64,000 nt of DNA, from contig OX344763.1 of assembly GCA_947034895.1 (NCBI GenBank), positions 66,297,093 through 66,361,092 of the forward strand, read 5' to 3'. Each line of letters opens with the position of its first letter. Position 1 is the stretch's first letter. The position numbers and the translations under genes were made by a program. The notes under the pieces were generated by a model, which ran no database searches, had not been told where the DNA came from, and saw only the letters and a list, made by a program, of their open reading frames with translations. Of this stretch, positions 23,362-34,427 are shown in pieces. This DNA comes from Rhytidiadelphus loreus (lineage: Eukaryota; Streptophyta; Bryopsida; Hypnales; Hylocomiaceae).

Positions 23362-24855
23362 CTACTTTCTAGAAACCTCTTTTTGGTTTAGGAAGTCACT
23401 CATATTAGGAGGAGGATCCACTTTCTCGTATTCTTCACCTGTCTTTCCCATTGTATCCTTATTCCACTTCATCCATTGCGTATAATACTCGCTTTCGGCT
23501 CTCATATCCACAAACTCGTCTTTCAGCACTTGTACTTTGGTCTCATGGAACTTCACCAAATTTCGAAGCATTTCTAACTCCTTTGGAAGATTACCGTATG
23601 TCGAGGCCATTGCCAAAACCTCCACCTCCTTGACCTGTTTTTGGGCCGCATTGTAATATTTCTTTTCCTCTTTAGTAATTTGCACATGCAGTGCTCACCG
23701 CTCATTCTCTACTTTCCTACATCTACATTGTAAGGTTTCCAATTTTGATTTCTAGAGTAAACAATGGTCAGCTTGCGACAATTTTCCGGTGCTCTGCTTA
23801 GCTAAATACTAGTCTCCATTCTTCTTGAAAGCAACAAAATCGTCATCTCTCTCTTTGAGTATTTCGTTGAGAGACCTCAATTGTTGCTTCAAATAAGCTT
23901 CAGTGGGAGAAGACACTTTGCGTTCCTTCAAATTCTTTAATTCCTCACACTTTGTACTCAACGATAAACGTGCACTCTTGATTTTGGCAATCAAGGTCTC
24001 CTCATTGTCTGATGAATCACTATCACCTTCTAGCATCGCACGCTCCTCTGTGGAAAAGTCCTCCACTTCCATGGGGTCAACTTTTTCCAAGACTTCTTCA
24101 TGGGGATTTGAGGTAATGGGCTCTTTTCCACGTTCTTTCTTCTTGTGAAGGCCCACATCCAAAGACTTCCTGGACTCGGTGACGAAAACATCTTCATCAT
24201 TGCTAGAGAAGGAATATCCGTTGTACTCATGGGTGTGCTCGTCTGAGGAAGATGTGGAAGACCAAACTACTTCTTCATCAGCAACAAATGATGCTCCATG
24301 CTTAATTGGTGTCATCATCTTGCTTATATCAAGAGGATCCTTTGCCCACAAGTTGGAGGCTTCCTCCCTTTTTTTTTTGTCCGGACGGACTGCGATAGGC
24401 ATTTCTGGGAGTGTTGTCCAATCCACTACCTTCTTCAAAACAACTTCAGCATACACCATTCGTACAAGAAAGAAACTGAATTTATTGTTTCTGTACACTT
24501 TAGTCTCCAAATATAGAAGAGTCCATACTTCGCAGCATCTCCGCATGAACCTTGTGTCCGTAGCATACACAAGGTTAACCTTCTGGTTTTGTACATGCAA
24601 AGGGTGACAACACAACGAAAATAACTTGCTGATGTGGCACCAATCCACATACTTTGCAATAATCCGGTAACTCCAAGGCTCTGGTTCATGCCTCCAACCC
24701 TTAAAAGCCTTAATCTTAGGATGAAGAAATATGGCCACATGCTTCTTGTGCTTTTTGCGTGACCGTTTTCGACCCTTGTCCTTCATCGCCCTTTTCTATT
24801 GTGGAGTCAATGGAGTAGGTATGGTAGGAGGAGATGGCGAGGTCGTATGCTCCAT
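23362..24855 (-). pseudogene. WCHI-domain coiled-coil protein, minus strand, four in-frame stops
   Basis: From ATG 24855-24853 a single frame runs to 23362. It is interrupted by TAG just before the 24786 ATG, TAG at 23811-23809, another TAG and a TGA before 23685, with no frameshift. A Lys/Arg-rich leader (KGRKRSRKKHKKH) precedes the family domain (FKGW...EPWS, DWCHISKLF, 'VLKKVVDWTTL'). Then come a Ser/Asp/Glu-rich middle and a coiled-coil C-terminal half (TKCEELKNLKERK, then KQVKEVEVLAM). Unlike the 19-21 kb relative it has no RING. The basic leader could be a nuclear targeting signal. Function unknown. It has the motif cluster at its 5' side (25.2-25.45 kb) and the conserved 3' block at 22245. 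Confidence 0.7.
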
Positions 24856-25199
24856 GTTTTAACAACGTATGTATAACTAAGCAATATATACTATATAAAA
24901 GTCTTGATGCCAAAATACTTACTCTAACTAAGTGAAACTAGTAATCATACGTGTGTTACATTTACAAATATAGAAGCAAAAGTAGATGTTCAAGATTAAA
25001 AGATCGTAGCGGATATTTTCAGGTTTACAAAACACCGCAATTTAGACATGCATGGAATGACAAGAATGGAATCCCTTCATTCCCCAATCCTTGCTTCATA
25101 CACATGTAGCCAGCTACTTGAAGATGGATGACAGCCTTCGCACAGAAGCAGAGGGACTGACGATTGCAAGTCCACCCCACCCCATTTCTACATGGACTA
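24856..25199. other. 5' flank of the minus-strand WCHI gene
   Basis: Non-coding; includes an A/T-rich stretch 'aatatatactatataaaag' at about 24882-24900. It lies between the ATG and the motif cluster. Confidence 0.4.
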
Positions 25200-25450
25200 G
25201 TGGTCGCACAAGGGTGAGTGCGGGTCCTCGAGTCAAGGCGACTTCGGGTCTCCTCAAACGCACACGGGCGACTGCGGATGCGGGTACCCAAGCGACCACA
25301 GATCCATAGGGCGACCGTGGGTGCAGGTACCTAGGCGACCATGGGTCCACAGGGCGACCGCAGGTGCAGGTACCCAGGCGACCATGGGTCCACAGGGCGA
25401 CTTCGGCTGCGGGTACATGAGCGACCTCAGGTGCAGGTACCTGGGTAACT
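25200..25450. promoter_or_regulatory. GCGACC(G)(C)GGGT-type motif cluster upstream of the minus-strand WCHI gene
   Basis: About twelve tandem-like copies of 'gcgaccatgggtccacag', 'gcgaccgcaggtgcaggtac' and 'gcgacttcgg' occur about 350-600 bp upstream of ATG 24855. They read as variants of the word at 18.4-18.7 kb in inverse orientation, matching the gene's orientation. Open frames through the cluster are products of its repeat structure. Confidence 0.65.
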
Positions 25451-25452
25451 TC

Positions 25453-27658
25453 AGGTGATTTTTCAGGCAAAGAAAAATAAAAAAGGAATCTAACACAAGT
25501 GGTTACATATTTTTTGAAGTATTTTTTAATTACTTATAAATTTCCAAAGGACTTGTGTCATAGGTCCCTACTTATGCCCCTAGGTCTTCCGTAAAACATT
25601 CACTTGCAACTTCTAAAGAAAAATGGGAAAGTAAAGAGAATGGATTGGCTCTTACAATTGATAATTTTTTGTTCTTGAATCATTTAATGATTATGGAGGT
25701 CAATTTATAAACTACAGTTTGTCCATTTCAAAGCCACTTATAGGGACCATTTTTAATGCCCGCTCCATTTCAGAGCCTTCTATTTTATCTTTACTTTCAC
25801 ATCCTCACAAATGGAGAGAGGAACCCTCTTTGAAATCCAATGGACGTTGGATTTGGGGAAACTCCCCAACTAAAAAAATATTTACAATAGTGTTTCCTTG
25901 AGTGTCAAATGCTTCAATGCACACTCTTGCTTGAGCAAAAAAATATATGTATCAATGAATAGGTGGTAGTGAAATCGTGGGCCACAAGAATTAAAAATAT
26001 TTCCAAAGTGTAATGAGTTTAATAGCTTTTCAAGTGATATTAAGTTTTGGAAGAGAACATTTTAGTGTGCCAATATAATTTGTAGTTCTTCATTTCACCT
26101 CCAATCCCAATTTTTTTTTATAAGCAATACATTCAAAGTAGAAAATATAGATTTTTTTGGTTATTATCTCACAACTCTTATCCAATTTTGCACTCAAAGG
26201 AAACGAGCATACTAATACACAAGCTAATTAAACATTCATATGGTTAGATTTTTGTTTCATAAAACTTGCTTCAATGGAAATAACTATAAGTCCATGCTCT
26301 TTTCAGATAGGAAAAATACACTTGGAAAGGCTTAGGCACTTAGGGGTTCATTAGTAATGCATTCTAATTGTTAAGTAAACTTATCTTTTGACTCTAAATA
26401 GATTATGCAAACACCTTTCTTGTAAAATCAAATTTCATTCGCAAGTACTTATTCGTCATTGTCCATAATGACGAACAATTCTAATTAAATAAAGATTTAG
26501 CACAATTGAATTCTAAAATATCTATATCATTACAAATTAGTTACTTTAAAGTTTTAAAAAATCCCGTGAAGACCTCGGTATAGGCTAGGTGACGTGCTTC
26601 GAAGGTTTGACCAAAGACCTCTTCGACATCCGCAGTGAGATGTTTTTTATCTCACTTCGGAGGTCAAAGAGGTCCTTGATTGAACCCATAAGACCAAACC
26701 AGAACCTCGTACATCATGTACACCGGGTTGGGAATCAAACCACAGACCTCCCAAACTCCATTTGAGTTCGAAGAAGTCGACCCTTATGTGAGAATCCCTT
26801 CCACTACTTCACCTTCCCGTTGGTCACACCGGGAATCACCTTTGATGCACTCCTCCTTCTCCATCCCATCTTTATTTTATTTTTTCCTTTGATTCTATGG
26901 TGCTTCAAAATACCACCAATCGCCCAATAGAAAATAGTCTCCCCGTTTTGGACCCGCGGTCGCCCCAGCACCGCAGAAAGAAGTCCCAAATTTCCCCTTT
27001 CTTTGGACCCATTGTCGCCCCACCTACGGTCGCCCCTACATCAGTATTTGAAAGAGTCACTTACAGAAGATTGTTGTAATGGTAGGTGAGATCATAGAAT
27101 ATTTTCTAGATAGCTTACAATTATATCACATGATCATTTTATTAAATGGTCCCTAACAAGGCTTCAATATCCACAAGCCCTACAATCACAAACTGAAAAC
27201 TTTACAAAACCCTCGCAAACTAGAACCCTAGAACCCTAGAACCCAAATCTAAACCCTTAAATGCCCAACGCATTTTTTGATGTTTTATGAATTTGTTGTA
27301 ACTTGAACAAGAAGTCAACATTTTGAATTATAGAATCAATTTCTTTGTACTTCTTCATTTCAACTCCAATCCCAAAAAACTTTACTTGTGCAAATTTTAA
27401 AATTGTTGTAGAGAGGGATAATACACTCGAAGTAAAAAATGTACATTTCTCTTGTTATAAGCTTACAACTCTTATGCAATTTTGCACTCAAAATAAATGT
27501 GCCTACTAACAAGCAAGTTGTTTAAACATTCATATGGTTAGATTAAAAAATAAATAGGAAATTTGCTTCAATGGGAATTACTATAAGTCCATGCTCAATT
27601 TTCATAGGAAAAATACAAGAGGGAAAGGCTTAGGCACTTAGGACTTAATTAGTAATGC
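25453..27658 (+). repeat. Left arm of a 2.2 kb inverted repeat
   Basis: This arm is the near-exact reverse complement of 31339-33544; paired positions always add up to 58997, so there is no net indel over 2.2 kb. Short open frames in one arm are mirrored in the other. It contains a hairpin (26617-26673), a tRNA-like B-box remnant (26731-26741) and a GACCCGCGGTCGCC word (about 26948-27030). The few differences I noticed are single bases, so the duplication is recent or maintained. The kinase gene lies between the arms. Confidence 0.93.
26617..26673. other. Conserved hairpin, copy X
   Basis: ACCTCTT pairs with AAGAGGT and AGTGAGAT pairs with ATCTCACT around a TGTTTTTT-like loop, with a partly paired middle. 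It corresponds to copy Y at 27920-27970 and is present again, inverted, at 32324-32380. Confidence 0.7.
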
Positions 27659-27859
27659 ACTCTAATTGTTAAGTTAAATTTATCTTTTGACTCTAAATAG
27701 ATTACGCAAACACCCCTCTTGTAAAATCAACTTTCATTCATAAGTACTTATTCGTCATTGTCCATAATGACTAACAATTTTAATGAAATAAAGATTTAGT
27801 ACAATTGAATTCTAAAATACTCTATATCATTACAAATTAGTTACTTTAAAGTTTCAAAA

Positions 27860-28150
27860 AATTCCGTGAAGACCTCGGTATAGGCCACGTGATGTGCTCC
27901 GAGGATTGGGCCAAGGATAACTTTGAGTTTAGAACCGAGATGTTTTTCATCTCACTTCTGAACTCAAAGTGGTCCTTGACCAAATCCGTAAGACCAAACT
28001 AGAACCTCGTACATCATGCACATTTGGTTGGGAATCGAACCGCAGACCTCTCAGACTCCAATTCAGTTTGAAGAAGTCGACCCTTGTGTGAGAATCCCTT
28101 TCACTACTTCACCTTCCCGTTGGTCACATCGGGAATCACCTTTGATGTAC
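27860..28150 (-). repeat. SINE-like segment with tRNA-type B box
   Basis: On the minus strand, 28041-28031 reads GGTTCGATTCC, a perfect RNA polymerase III B box, with an A-box-like 'tgaagtagtgaaagg' about 60 nt upstream. The spacing would suit a class II tRNA ancestor with a long variable arm. Homologous segments in the inverted-repeat arms (26731-26741 minus, 32256-32266 plus) carry a GGTTTGATTCC version, so their B box is mutated. The element's ends and poly-A tail were not found. Its conserved hairpin (27920-27970) lies further in the same unit. Confidence 0.5.
27920..27970. other. Conserved hairpin, copy Y
   Basis: ACTTTGAGTT at the start pairs with AACTCAAAGT at the end, and GAGATG pairs with CATCTC around a short T-rich loop, about 22 bp of stem. 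The aligned position in the other repeat (26617-26673) forms an equally long hairpin whose outer stem has a different sequence. Confidence 0.7.
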
Positions 28151-28299
28151 CACTCCTTGTCCATCCCATCTTTATTCTTTTTTTTTCTTTGATTCTATGG
28201 GCTTCAAAATACCATCAGCTGCCCAACACAAAATAGTCTCAAAGTTGCCCCCCCCAAAGTCGCCCAAGCCCCCCCAAAGAGGGAATTACAAATGCGTGA

Positions 28300-28520
28300 A
28301 TTTTCTGTCGTTTCTGGACCCGCGGTTGCGCCACCTGAAGTCGCCTACCCCATGTTGCCTACCCGATGTCGCCCCAGCACTCCAAAAGCTGGAAATCCCA
28401 AGTTCCAGGGCGACCACGAGTGTACAGGGTGACCTCGGGTCCATTGTTTTAGGGTCGCTTTGGTACCCACGGTCGCCCCACACCCGCACGCGCCCCTATG
28501 GCGACCGCGGGTACTTAAGC
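28300..28520. promoter_or_regulatory. GACCCGCGGTCGCC-like cluster upstream of the kinase gene
   Basis: About ten copies of the word (ggacccgcggttgcg, gaagtcgcc, gcgaccgcgggt, gcgacctcgggt) lie 180-400 bp before ATG 28697. Copies occur in both orientations. Same word and placement as the other four clusters. Confidence 0.65.
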
Positions 28521-28696
28521 GGTCACCCTCACCCGCATTCGCCACTCTTGGTCCTGTGCTACGGCTTTCATCCACCTTGAAGTAGCTGAATGCGAGCTTG
28601 TGGGCCAAGGTGGTGATTGAGGGGTGGACTTGTTGCCTTTTTTTTCCACGACTCTATTTATTCATCGACTGTGGGTAACTTTTTGAAGGAAGAACT

Positions 28697-30337
28697 ATGT
28701 CTACTCCAGGGGAAGGGAGTACTGCAATGCGTCCGTTCCTATGGGATATTAACCACAATGACCCTCGGGAATGGGAGAATGCTACAAGGAAATATGTAAG
28801 GGGCACCGACCTTGACAATCCCGCGGAGTTCCAAGTGACTATTGACTCGTATGAGTCAACGAGTGGAGAGTCATCATCAAAGTCGAAGAAGTCAAAGACG
28901 GCACATGATAAGGACCCAACTTATCCTCCACGAGATTATTCAATATTTGCACAGCGAGTGTATTTCGAATGGTACGAGGAACGCACTATAGAAATCCTGG
29001 AGTCTATATACTTGAGGCATAAAGAATCAGGCATCATTAAGTTGAAGAGAGATCTGAGCACTTTTATTCTGAAAAAGTGCAAAGAATCCCCAAAATATGC
29101 TAACGTGAATGAAACATACTTTGGCAACTACGAGAAGTGGATGGAGAACGTGCTCATGGAAATCATTTTCAATACCAAAAAATTCATTGTAGAGCACCGA
29201 CCTATAGTCCCTAGGTGTGAAAATAAGGAGACCATTGAATTCCACACAAAAATGGCATGGTGGCAGAAAGCGGCTTCTCATCTATCGAAGACTGTATCTA
29301 GGGCGATGGGGTGGCAGTTGGACGCATTGAAGGCTGCTCTTTCTCAAAACAGTGGATCGTCTCTCATGTGGATCAATTCTACTGCAAAGGTGGTTCCGCT
29401 TAGTGGATATGACCAACAAAGGGGGTATGGAAAGGTGCGTAAGGTATACATTGATGGCATGTCTACAATACCCAAGCATGTACATTTTGCGGGGAAGGTG
29501 TCAAAGCAAACAAACACGCGTGATGCGAGATACGAACGATCCATTGAGGCCTTGGTGTGTCCTTTAAATCACCCAGCCATTGTTAAATTTGTGGCTATCC
29601 ACGCCAATACAATGGAAGCCTACACGTTGTGGTGGAATGGTGGTAATTTGAACAAACTTCTTCGCTTGAATGAGAAGATTGTGCCACATGCCAATTGGCA
29701 CGAAATCAAGTTGGTGAAGGAACTTCGAGAAGACCAGATGAAGCAAATTAGCCTCTTTCGAAGGCACAAGGCGAAGTTGGCACGAGCCCTTGTTTATGTG
29801 ACAAGTCTTGTACACAATGAAGGTGTTCTACACAACGATTTGTCTCCCAACAACATATTAATCCATTATTTGCTGTACTCGGATGATGTTATAAACATTG
29901 GGATTTGCGATTGGAGAATTGCCAGTCATATACAAGAGGGAGCTTCCTCACATTTTGGATACAAAACCACGAAAGAGAGGGATGACATGTTGAAAGGTAG
30001 ATGGTGGGTGGCTCTAGAGTTGTTCTATGTGTTTGGGCCAAAGGGTTCAAAAACGAGCCTTAACAAGATGTAAGCCATGCACAAGTATACGGTTAAGTCT
30101 GATTTGTTTTCTATTGGTAAATTGATTTGGAACATGAAAATTGGTTATATGGGTGAATATGATTGGGAACTATTCAAAAACCCTGAGTTAGGGAAGTTCT
30201 TTACAATGAAGTTACGTGCGCTTATGGATGCTGACATACAGATGAGACTCACATGTTCTGAGGTGGTAGCTTCATTCATGATTCGACCCTGGAATATGAA
30301 GCCTCCAGAATTAGTTTTTTGGGACTCCGTGTTGTAG
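28697..30337 (+). pseudogene. Divergent protein kinase-like protein with one in-frame stop
   Basis: One frame runs from ATG 28697 to TAG about 30335-30337 (546 codons), broken only by TAA 30071-30073. The N-terminal third has no known domain. The kinase region shows 'HFAGK' (candidate ATP lysine), 'LNHPAIVKF', 'WWNGGNLNKLL', the catalytic loop 'VLHNDLSPNNIL' (HND for HRD; Asp and Asn kept), 'IGICDW' (CDW for DFG; Asp kept) and 'WWVALELF' at the APE position. After the stop, 'KSDLFSIGKLIW' is the expected D..S.G helix F. Similar kinases occur, from memory, in mosses, lycophytes and charophytes. Catalytic residues are largely retained, so activity cannot be excluded apart from the stop. It shares 5' motif and 3' block with WCHI genes, suggesting cargo of the same mobile unit. 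Confidence 0.75.
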
Positions 30338-31252
30338 TGTGATAGAAGAATACCATAGTATCATTTTGGAGTAGTACTTCTAGTACATGTAATCAAATTT
30401 TAATATGAAGTGCCATTTTTCCAAAATTGGCAATATTGTGGATCTAGTCTTCATGGTATGTTGTATTGAATCTCTCATATCAATGTCTATATTTTGTTGC
30501 AATGAATGAATTAAATAGGCTCAATGTTCTAGTAAGATATCCTATAGTAAGATATATAGCCTTGGAATAATGGAGCCCATTTTCCTTCTAAAAAGCATTG
30601 ACAATCGGCACTTGTATTGGTTCATCCGAGAAAAAAGGATGACTTTCTTATAATCTTAATAGGTTTTTGGCAATAAAAACGACAGTTCTCAATTGGTTTG
30701 AATGGGCCAGAAAAAATGGGAACAGAAGGGTTAAATGCGTTACACCATTTTTAGGTGAAATTAATTTAACCCTTATATGTAGAAATTCCGTTTTCTCTCG
30801 ACAAAACCATTTTGGTCCGCAAATTAAAAATTAAATTTTGTATTTTCCTTTTAATGTTTCACAAAACATTTTTACACAGAGTACCTTGAAGGCTTTCTCT
30901 ACGTTCATTACTTTTGAGTACATGGTCAAAAAGTTATTGCAAGATCTATATGTTTCAGCCATGATAAAAAACTAATAAAAGCTTCTTTAGATGTGAGTTT
31001 AACCCCTGAAATCCGAAGGCCATTTTAGGGTCAAAACCACTCAAAACTATCACTTTGGCGAGTTTCAACTATGAAATAATTTTTTAAAATAATTTTTATA
31101 ATCTAAATGTAGCATCTTTTTCTACACTTGTTTCAAATGATGTAATGATTTTCTGGTAATGCTTGACCCTATACATTGAAAGATATTAGCATTCAAAGTG
31201 GAAGCTCAAAAAATCTTTCAAGAAGTTACTAGTTGCCCACAAAACAAGAAGC
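30338..31252. other. 3' flank of the kinase gene
   Basis: AT-rich, no supported gene. It separates the kinase stop from the conserved 3' block at 31253. Confidence 0.45.
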
Positions 31253-31296
31253 TTCATAACTTTCACATCACTGATCCAAATGGAATGATTCAAAGC
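31253..31296 (+). repeat. Conserved 3'-flank block, copy 2
   Basis: 'tcataactttcacatcactg' begins a 44 bp block that matches 36810-36853 at nearly every base and the minus strand of 22245-22290. It lies about 0.9 kb after the kinase gene, just before the right inverted-repeat arm. Confidence 0.75.
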
Positions 31297-31338
31297 TTCC
31301 CATTTAGAAAAAATCTTGAAGTGCATTACACTTAGATT

Positions 31339-33544
31339 GCATTACTAATTAAGTCCTAAGTGCCTAAGCCTTTCCCTCTTGTATTTTTCCTATGAAAATT
31401 GAGCATGGACTTATAGTAATTCCCATTGAAGCAAATTTCCTATTTATTTTTTAATCTAACCATATGAATGTTTAAACAACTTGCTTGTTAGTAGGCACAT
31501 TTATTTTGAGTGCAAAATTGCATAAGAGTTGTAAGCTTATAACAAGAGAAATGTACATTTTTCACTTCGAGTGTATTATCCCTCTCTACAACAATTTTAA
31601 AATTTGCACAAGTAAAGTTTTTTGGGATTGGAGTTGAAATGAAGAAGTACAAAGAAATTGATTCTATAATTCAAAATGTTGACTTCTTGTTCAAGTTACA
31701 ACAAATTCATAAAACATCAAAAAATGCGTTGGGCATTTAAGGGTTTAGATTTGGGTTCTAGGGTTCTAGGGTTCTAGTTTGCGAGGGTTTTGTAAAGTTT
31801 TCAGTTTGTGATTGTAGGGCTTGTGGATATTGAAGCCTTGTTAGGGACCATTTAATAAAATGATCATGTGATATAATTGTAAGCTATCTAGAAAATATTC
31901 TATGATCTCACCTACCATTACAACAATCTTCTGTAAGTGACTCTTTCAAATACTGATGTAGGGGCGACCGCAGGTGGGGCGACAATGGGTCCAAAGAAAG
32001 GGGAAATTTGGGACTTCTTTCTGCGGTGCTGGGGCGACCGCGGGTCCAAAACGGGGAGACTATTTTCTATTGGGCGATTGGTGGTATTTTGAAGCACCAT
32101 AGAATCAAAGGAAAAAATAAAATAAAGATGGGATGGAGAAGGAGGAGTGCATCAAAGGTGATTCCCGGTGTGACCAATGGGAAGGTGAAGTAGTGGAAGG
32201 GATTCTCACATAAGGGTCGACTTCTTCGAACTCAAATGGAGTTTGGGAGGTCTGTGGTTTGATTCCCAACCCGGTGTACATGATGTACGAGGTTCTGGTT
32301 TGGTCTTATGGGTTCAATCAAGGACCTCTTTGACCTCCGAAGTGAGATAAAAAACATCTCACTGCGGATGTCGAAGAGGTCTTTGGTCAAACCTTCGAAG
32401 CACGTCACCTAGCCTATACCGAGGTCTTCACGGGATTTTTTAAAACTTTAAAGTAACTAATTTGTAATGATATAGATATTTTAGAATTCAATTGTGCTAA
32501 ATCTTTATTTAATTAGAATTGTTCGTCATTATGGACAATGACGAATAAGTACTTGCGAATGAAATTTGATTTTACAAGAAAGGTGTTTGCATAATCTATT
32601 TAGAGTCAAAAGATAAGTTTACTTAACAATTAGAATGCATTACTAATGAACCCCTAAGTGCCTAAGCCTTTCCAAGTGTATTTTTCCTATCTGAAAAGAG
32701 CATGGACTTATAGTTATTTCCATTGAAGCAAGTTTTATGAAACAAAAATCTAACCATATGAATGTTTAATTAGCTTGTGTATTAGTATGCTCGTTTCCTT
32801 TGAGTGCAAAATTGGATAAGAGTTGTGAGATAATAACCAAAAAAATCTATATTTTCTACTTTGAATGTATTGCTTATAAAAAAAAATTGGGATTGGAGGT
32901 GAAATGAAGAACTACAAATTATATTGGCACACTAAAATGTTCTCTTCCAAAACTTAATATCACTTGAAAAGCTATTAAACTCATTACACTTTGGAAATAT
33001 TTTTAATTCTTGTGGCCCACGATTTCACTACCACCTATTCATTGATACATATATTTTTTTGCTCAAGCAAGAGTGTGCATTGAAGCATTTGACACTCAAG
33101 GAAACACTATTGTAAATATTTTTTTAGTTGGGGAGTTTCCCCAAATCCAACGTCCATTGGATTTCAAAGAGGGTTCCTCTCTCCATTTGTGAGGATGTGA
33201 AAGTAAAGATAAAGTAGAAGGCTCTGAAATGGAGCGGGCATTAAAAATGGTCCCTATAAGTGGCTTTGAAATGGACAAACTGTAGTTTATAAATTGACCT
33301 CCATAATCATTAAATGATTCAAGAACAAAAAATTATCAATTGTAAGAGCCAATCCATTCTCTTTACTTTCCCATTTTTCTTTAGAAGTTGCAAGTGAACG
33401 TTTTACGGAAGACCTAGGGGCATAAGTAGGGACCTATGACACAAGTCCTTTGGAAATTTATAAGTAATTAAAAAATACTTCAAAAAATATGAAACCACTT
33501 GTGTTAGATTCCTTTTTTATTATTCTTTGTCTGAAAAATGATCT
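31339..33544 (-). repeat. Right arm of the 2.2 kb inverted repeat
   Basis: Reverse complement of 25453-27658 with constant coordinate sum 58997. It contains a mirrored motif word (31960-32046), B-box remnant (32256-32266) and hairpin (32324-32380). Beyond 33544 the homology stops. Confidence 0.93.
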
Positions 33545-33616
33545 AAAAATATTTTCATTTAAGTAAATACATGAAAAAGGGAGATCAGTCCTGAGATGAG
33601 CCATTTCTAAGGGCCG

Positions 33617-34033
33617 GGGTTAATTGCCCCGCTCATCGCCCCTCCAAGGCAAGCCGTGGAATTTTTTGTTTGCAAGGCTTAATTTTTTTTTTAAATTTTG
33701 AATTCATATTTGCAATCAAAGGCTCCGAATTACTTTTGGGAGATGCAAGAATTACCAAAAAATTGGCACAACATAGGGGGCTTTTTTTTCAAACCTAAGT
33801 TGATTGGGGCAATGAGGCGCAGGGAGGATTGACCCCCTCATTGCCCCGGTCAACTTAGGTTTGAAAAAAAAGCCCCCTATGTTGTGCCAATTTTTTGGTA
33901 ATTCTTGCATCTCCTTAGAGTAATTTGGGGCCTCTGATTGCAAATATGAATTCAGAATTCCAAAAGAAAATTAAGCCTAGCAAATAGAAAATTCCAGGGT
34001 TTGCCGTGGAATGGCAATGAGGGGGTCAATTCA
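33617..34033. mobile_element. Foldback (MITE-like) element, about 417 bp
   Basis: The two halves are reverse complements around about 33825. Arms of nearly perfect pairing include 'ttggcacaacatagggggc' with its inverse, and GGGGCAATGAG (33804) with CTCATTGCCCC (33836). Outer arms (aattgcccc.ctcat and its inverse) are diverged. An extra 'ggcaatgagggggtcaatt' copy follows to about 34070. No target-site duplication was identified with confidence. The open frame through it is a by-product of the palindrome. Confidence 0.85.
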
Positions 34034-34083
34034 CCTTGGCCGGCAATGAGGGGGTCAATTCTCCCTGCGCATTTATGAGTCTA

Positions 34084-34225
34084 CTACCTTTCCCTGGATC
34101 CGCGGTCGCCCTGAAGCCATGCGCGCCCTTCCTGGACTCGCGGTCCTATGAATTTCCGGGACCTGTGGTTGCCCCACTTACCGCACTCGCCCCCTAAACC
34201 CTGATCGCGCACGCGCCCAGGGCGA
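34084..34225. promoter_or_regulatory. GACCCGCGGTCGCC-like cluster upstream of the third WCHI gene
   Basis: Copies include 'ggatccgcggtcgccc', 'ggactcgcggtcc', 'acctgtggttgcccc' and 'gcgacttcgggt'. They lie about 200-350 bp upstream of the coding region beginning near 34428. Same word and placement as at the other units. Confidence 0.6.
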
Positions 34226-34427
34226 CTTCGGGTACAAATGCAGTTGCTAGGGATGTGAGCTGCCACTTTCTTTTCTAGTGCTGTGCATCAGCTTCCATAT
34301 GCCTTCAAGCGTCTAGATTCGTGTTCGTGCACTGGAATCTTGTGTCTAGACACTTTTTGTTCTGTCGCCAATTGTAGAAGACCATACTTTTTGAGCATTT
34401 GGAGGATACCAACACATCCTATATATA

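Larger units (their letters stand above)
26060..28320 (+). repeat. Direct repeat of about 1 kb, period about 1.3 kb
   Basis: The stretch from about 26.06 to 27.03 kb is repeated, diverged, from about 27.36 to 28.32 kb. Shared landmarks in order are 'ttttgcactcaaa', 'gtccatgctc', 'gtcattgtccataatgac', 'gaagacctcggtataggc', the hairpin, 'ccttcccgttggtcaca' (26813 and 28112) and a terminal 'ggacccgcggt' word. The second copy is the immediate 5' flank of the kinase gene. Confidence 0.8.

Noticed and set aside
25025..25496. Repetitive proteins encoded through the motif cluster
   Set aside because: Their repeats merely reflect the GACC/GGTC word and occur on both strands in several frames.
27215..27255. 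Telomere-like 'aaccctag' repeats (also 31740-31770 and around 50.2 kb)
   Set aside because: Only a few degenerate units; no array. The first two are mirror copies in the inverted repeat.
28031..28041. A functional tRNA gene
   Set aside because: Only A/B-box-like elements are present; no cloverleaf with acceptor stem and anticodon arm could be drawn.
33752..33943. Small minus-strand protein
   Set aside because: The open frame lies entirely within the arms of a palindrome and has no family motif.
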